Assembly: GCF_001632745.1 (NCBI RefSeq)
Contig: NZ_LQRT01000002.1
Coordinates: 620,001 to 684,000 of the forward strand
Length of the DNA: 64,000 bases
Source: Aquimarina aggregata
GTDB taxonomy: Bacteria > Bacteroidota > Bacteroidia > Flavobacteriales > Flavobacteriaceae
Direction: 5' to 3'
In this document: piece by piece, positions 62,507 through 64,000 of the stretch
Numbering within the stretch: position 1 is the first letter of the stretch
How the letters are laid out: each line of letters begins with the position of its first letter
Notes under the pieces: model-generated
The model's input: the letters and a program-made list of their open reading frames with translations, nothing else
Told to the model about the DNA's origin: nothing
The model's database searches: none
Translations under genes and position numbers: made by a program

Positions 62507-62914
62507 TTAACTATAAAAAAACGTATCATCCGCTCCTAACATACCCAAAGTGTCACCTGTATTTGTATCATTCAAACTTTGCATATCACCTTCTGTCCAA
62601 GTACCAGAAGCACCACCGCCTCCAAAACTTCCTCCTCCAAATCCGCCATCAAAACCTGATGGTGGTGATGAAGTTTGTGATGTACTATCATAATTTACAT
62701 AAGTATCATTTATATAGTTATCGTCTGCATAAACATCACGTTTTTTAGTACTAAATAGATACGTTTCCCAATAACAGTCTTCACACAGGTGTTTTGATTC
62801 AAGTGTGTGTGTATGTGCTTCGCAAATATCTTTTTTACAGTTATTACAAGTATGTGCTTTTGCATTTTTGCAATCTAAATTTAAAAACACACCAGATTTT
62901 TGTTGACAATTCAT
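62507..62914 (-). CDS. B-box-like zinc-finger protein with Gly-rich tail
   Basis: A 135-residue protein. Residues 1-55 carry a CxxC...C...H...H...CxxC pattern (CNNCKKDICEAHTH and LCEDCYW), like a B-box or treble-clef zinc finger. The rest is Ser/Gly-rich and low in complexity (GFDGGFGGGSFGGGG). No signal peptide. Found between glycosyltransferase genes with a ten-base gap, it may be a scaffold or redox-regulated protein; its function is unknown. Confidence 0.65.
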   Translation of the reverse strand: MNCQQKSGVFLNLDCKNAKAHTCNNCKKDICEAHTHTLESKHLCEDCYWETYLFSTKKRDVYADDNYINDTYVNYDSTSQTSSPPSGFDGGFGGGSFGGGGASGTWTEGDMQSLNDTNTGDTLGMLGADDTFFYS

Positions 62915-62924
62915 AATCGCGTGT

Positions 62925-63800
62925 TTAATTTATTAGTTTTTGATTTCTTTTTGGAACTAGTACTTGTTCATGAACTAGATATTTTAGCATTTTCGTATAA
63001 ATTGACATACCGTGCTTATTTGCACTATTTACTTCTGAAGCAATTTGACTCACTTTTTCTTTACATTTTACTTTTACTAAATTGAAGCCATTTTCATTTT
63101 TCACAGTTATATCATAGGTATCTGTTGAAAAGGTATCAGAGATCGAGTAATCCGATTCTTTTAATTTTAAAATCAATTGATAAAAAAACTTGTGCTTGTG
63201 CTTTATTTTTGTTTTGACTTTACCGCTGCTTCTTCGTTTTGTAGAGGATACTCGTAATGAAATTTGATAAAGAGATACCATGCAAGAACTTCCCTCTTTA
63301 AATACAAATTGAGTAAAAAAACGCTCTAATTGATATGGTTTATATGTGGTGCCTGAACTATTTTTAAATCCTATATCTTCTGGTTTAAGTAGATTTGCGG
63401 CATCTTCAATTTGTCCGGCATTTAGACGTAAACTGATAATGTTTTTATAAATATCGCCTTTAGTATAAATTATAAATTTAGCCAACTCAGCAAATTCATC
63501 AATAGGAACAAATGCTTTAGGGGAACTACCTGCTAAAAAAGTTAATACCGCTATTGTAATAAACGTACTAATAAAACCAACTACAATTGTAGTTTCACTG
63601 TCTGACGTAGTAGTATAAAACAAGAATATCAAAAGTACGGGAACTAATGCTAATAAATGAAATGTTTTAAATTTCCATTTTTCCTTTAACAATACATGTT
63701 TCTTAAAAAACAGCAACCAGTATTCACTTGGCCTTTTTGCTTTAAACTGTTTTGTTTTACGAAACCGTTGGCCGTCAAGCTGTAGTGCTTTTCTAATCAT
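62925..63800 (-). CDS. membrane protein of unknown function in the glycan operon
   Basis: A 291-residue protein with two adjacent hydrophobic segments (about residues 47-63 and 72-90) and a long soluble C-terminus rich in Lys and Ser. I do not recognise a family. Its ATG overlaps the stop of the upstream glycosyltransferase gene (63793-63800), and the zinc-finger gene follows after ten bases, so it is cotranscribed with them. Confidence 0.65.
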   Translation of the reverse strand: MIRKALQLDGQRFRKTKQFKAKRPSEYWLLFFKKHVLLKEKWKFKTFHLLALVPVLLIFLFYTTTSDSETTIVVGFISTFITIAVLTFLAGSSPKAFVPIDEFAELAKFIIYTKGDIYKNIISLRLNAGQIEDAANLLKPEDIGFKNSSGTTYKPYQLERFFTQFVFKEGSSCMVSLYQISLRVSSTKRRSSGKVKTKIKHKHKFFYQLILKLKESDYSISDTFSTDTYDITVKNENGFNLVKVKCKEKVSQIASEVNSANKHGMSIYTKMLKYLVHEQVLVPKRNQKLIN

Positions 63801-64000
63801 GTAAAAGTACTGTTTTATATATGTTCTTCATTTTATCTTCCTGATAATCCCAAAGGTATTTTTTTTCAATTTCTTTTTTTCCATTTAAACCTACTTTTTT
63901 TAATTCTTTAGGTACTTCTAGTAAGGTTCTGATCTTTCTACCTAATAATTCTGGTCTGTCAGAAGGTACTAGATATCCTGTTTTATGATCATTTATTAGT
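63793..64000 (-). CDS. glycosyltransferase family 4, C-terminal part
   Basis: The last 69 codons of a gene that runs in from the right edge. DHKTGYLVPSDRPELLGRKI, a basic helix and NGKKEIEKKYLWDYQEDKM are the typical C-terminal end of a GT4 transferase. The stop codon overlaps the next ATG by eight bases. The rest lies outside the window. Confidence 0.75.
   Translation of the reverse strand, partial: LINDHKTGYLVPSDRPELLGRKIRTLLEVPKELKKVGLNGKKEIEKKYLWDYQEDKMKNIYKTVLLHD

Noticed and set aside
1-64000. CRISPR arrays, tRNA or rRNA genes, insertion sequences, integrases
   Set aside because: No regularly spaced repeats, cloverleaf-like CCA-ended segments, rRNA-like conserved blocks or transposase/recombinase motifs were seen on either strand by eye. 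A dedicated tRNA search could still find one.

Overview
The window is AT-rich and reads as a stretch of chromosome from a marine, gliding-type Bacteroidota, most likely a flavobacterium of the Aquimarina kind. The grounds are Por-type (type IX) secretion tails on two secreted polysaccharide-active proteins, LytS/LytTR pairs, membrane-bound and TPR-linked AraC regulators, SusC-like barrels with carboxypeptidase-type N-domains, promoters of the TAnnTTTG form and no Shine-Dalgarno sequences. The genus is inferred from gene content. I see no tRNA, rRNA, CRISPR array or insertion sequence.

Layout. 0-5 kb: the start of a BlaI-type repressor gene with a tandem operator, a secreted barrel-like protein, and a two-gene unit made of a SIR2-TPR protein and an unknown partner (a candidate defence system). 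4.8-9.3 kb: a dead AraC fragment, a short-chain dehydrogenase, an AraC regulator, a membrane-anchored DJ-1/PfpI protein and a membrane AraC regulator. 9.4-16.2 kb: a desaturase, two Crp-like regulators flanking a 2OG-oxygenase/WD40 fusion, a CPBP protease, a metallo-beta-lactamase-fold lipase-like protein and an EamA transporter.

16.3-23.4 kb (minus strand) looks like a ribosomal peptide (RiPP) locus. A SusC-like outer-membrane protein is followed by a 48-residue precursor with a double-glycine leader and a core containing ten consecutive glutamines. Then come a strong stem-loop, a JmjC/cupin-type Fe(II)/2OG oxygenase, a small unknown protein, a C39-peptidase ABC exporter and a very short HlyD-like protein. 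The precursor is easy to miss because of its size. This is my best candidate for an undescribed system.

24.5-36.1 kb: a flavin oxidoreductase with an unknown partner, a secreted CE1 esterase facing a multidomain AA10 LPMO (chitin/polysaccharide degradation), a SCO protein, a MORN-repeat lipoprotein and an XRE-membrane-serine-hydrolase fusion.

36.3-44.1 kb is an NAD/ADP-ribose operon. It encodes a Nudix NrtR-type regulator, a short PRPP-synthetase homologue, a deoxyribosyltransferase-like protein, NADAR, DUF4291, two macrodomains, KptA, a 2OG oxygenase, a phosphoesterase and NAMPT. Nine of its genes overlap or nearly touch. The regulator, synthetase and NAMPT promoters carry the same TTGCGT-N7-ACGCAA-like operator on the -7 element, so this is a local regulon. 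The synthetase/NAMPT pair invites comparison with the phage NAD+ reconstitution pathway NARP1, and a candidate NAD+-consuming SIR2 system lies 33 kb away.

44.2-59.9 kb: an amidohydrolase, two LytS/LytTR pairs, an M23 peptidase, lipoproteins, two AraC-type regulators, a serine hydrolase, a LamG protein and a large cell-surface lipoprotein. 60-64 kb (minus strand): a tightly packed glycosyltransferase operon with a B-box-like zinc-finger protein and an unknown membrane protein, running off the window end.
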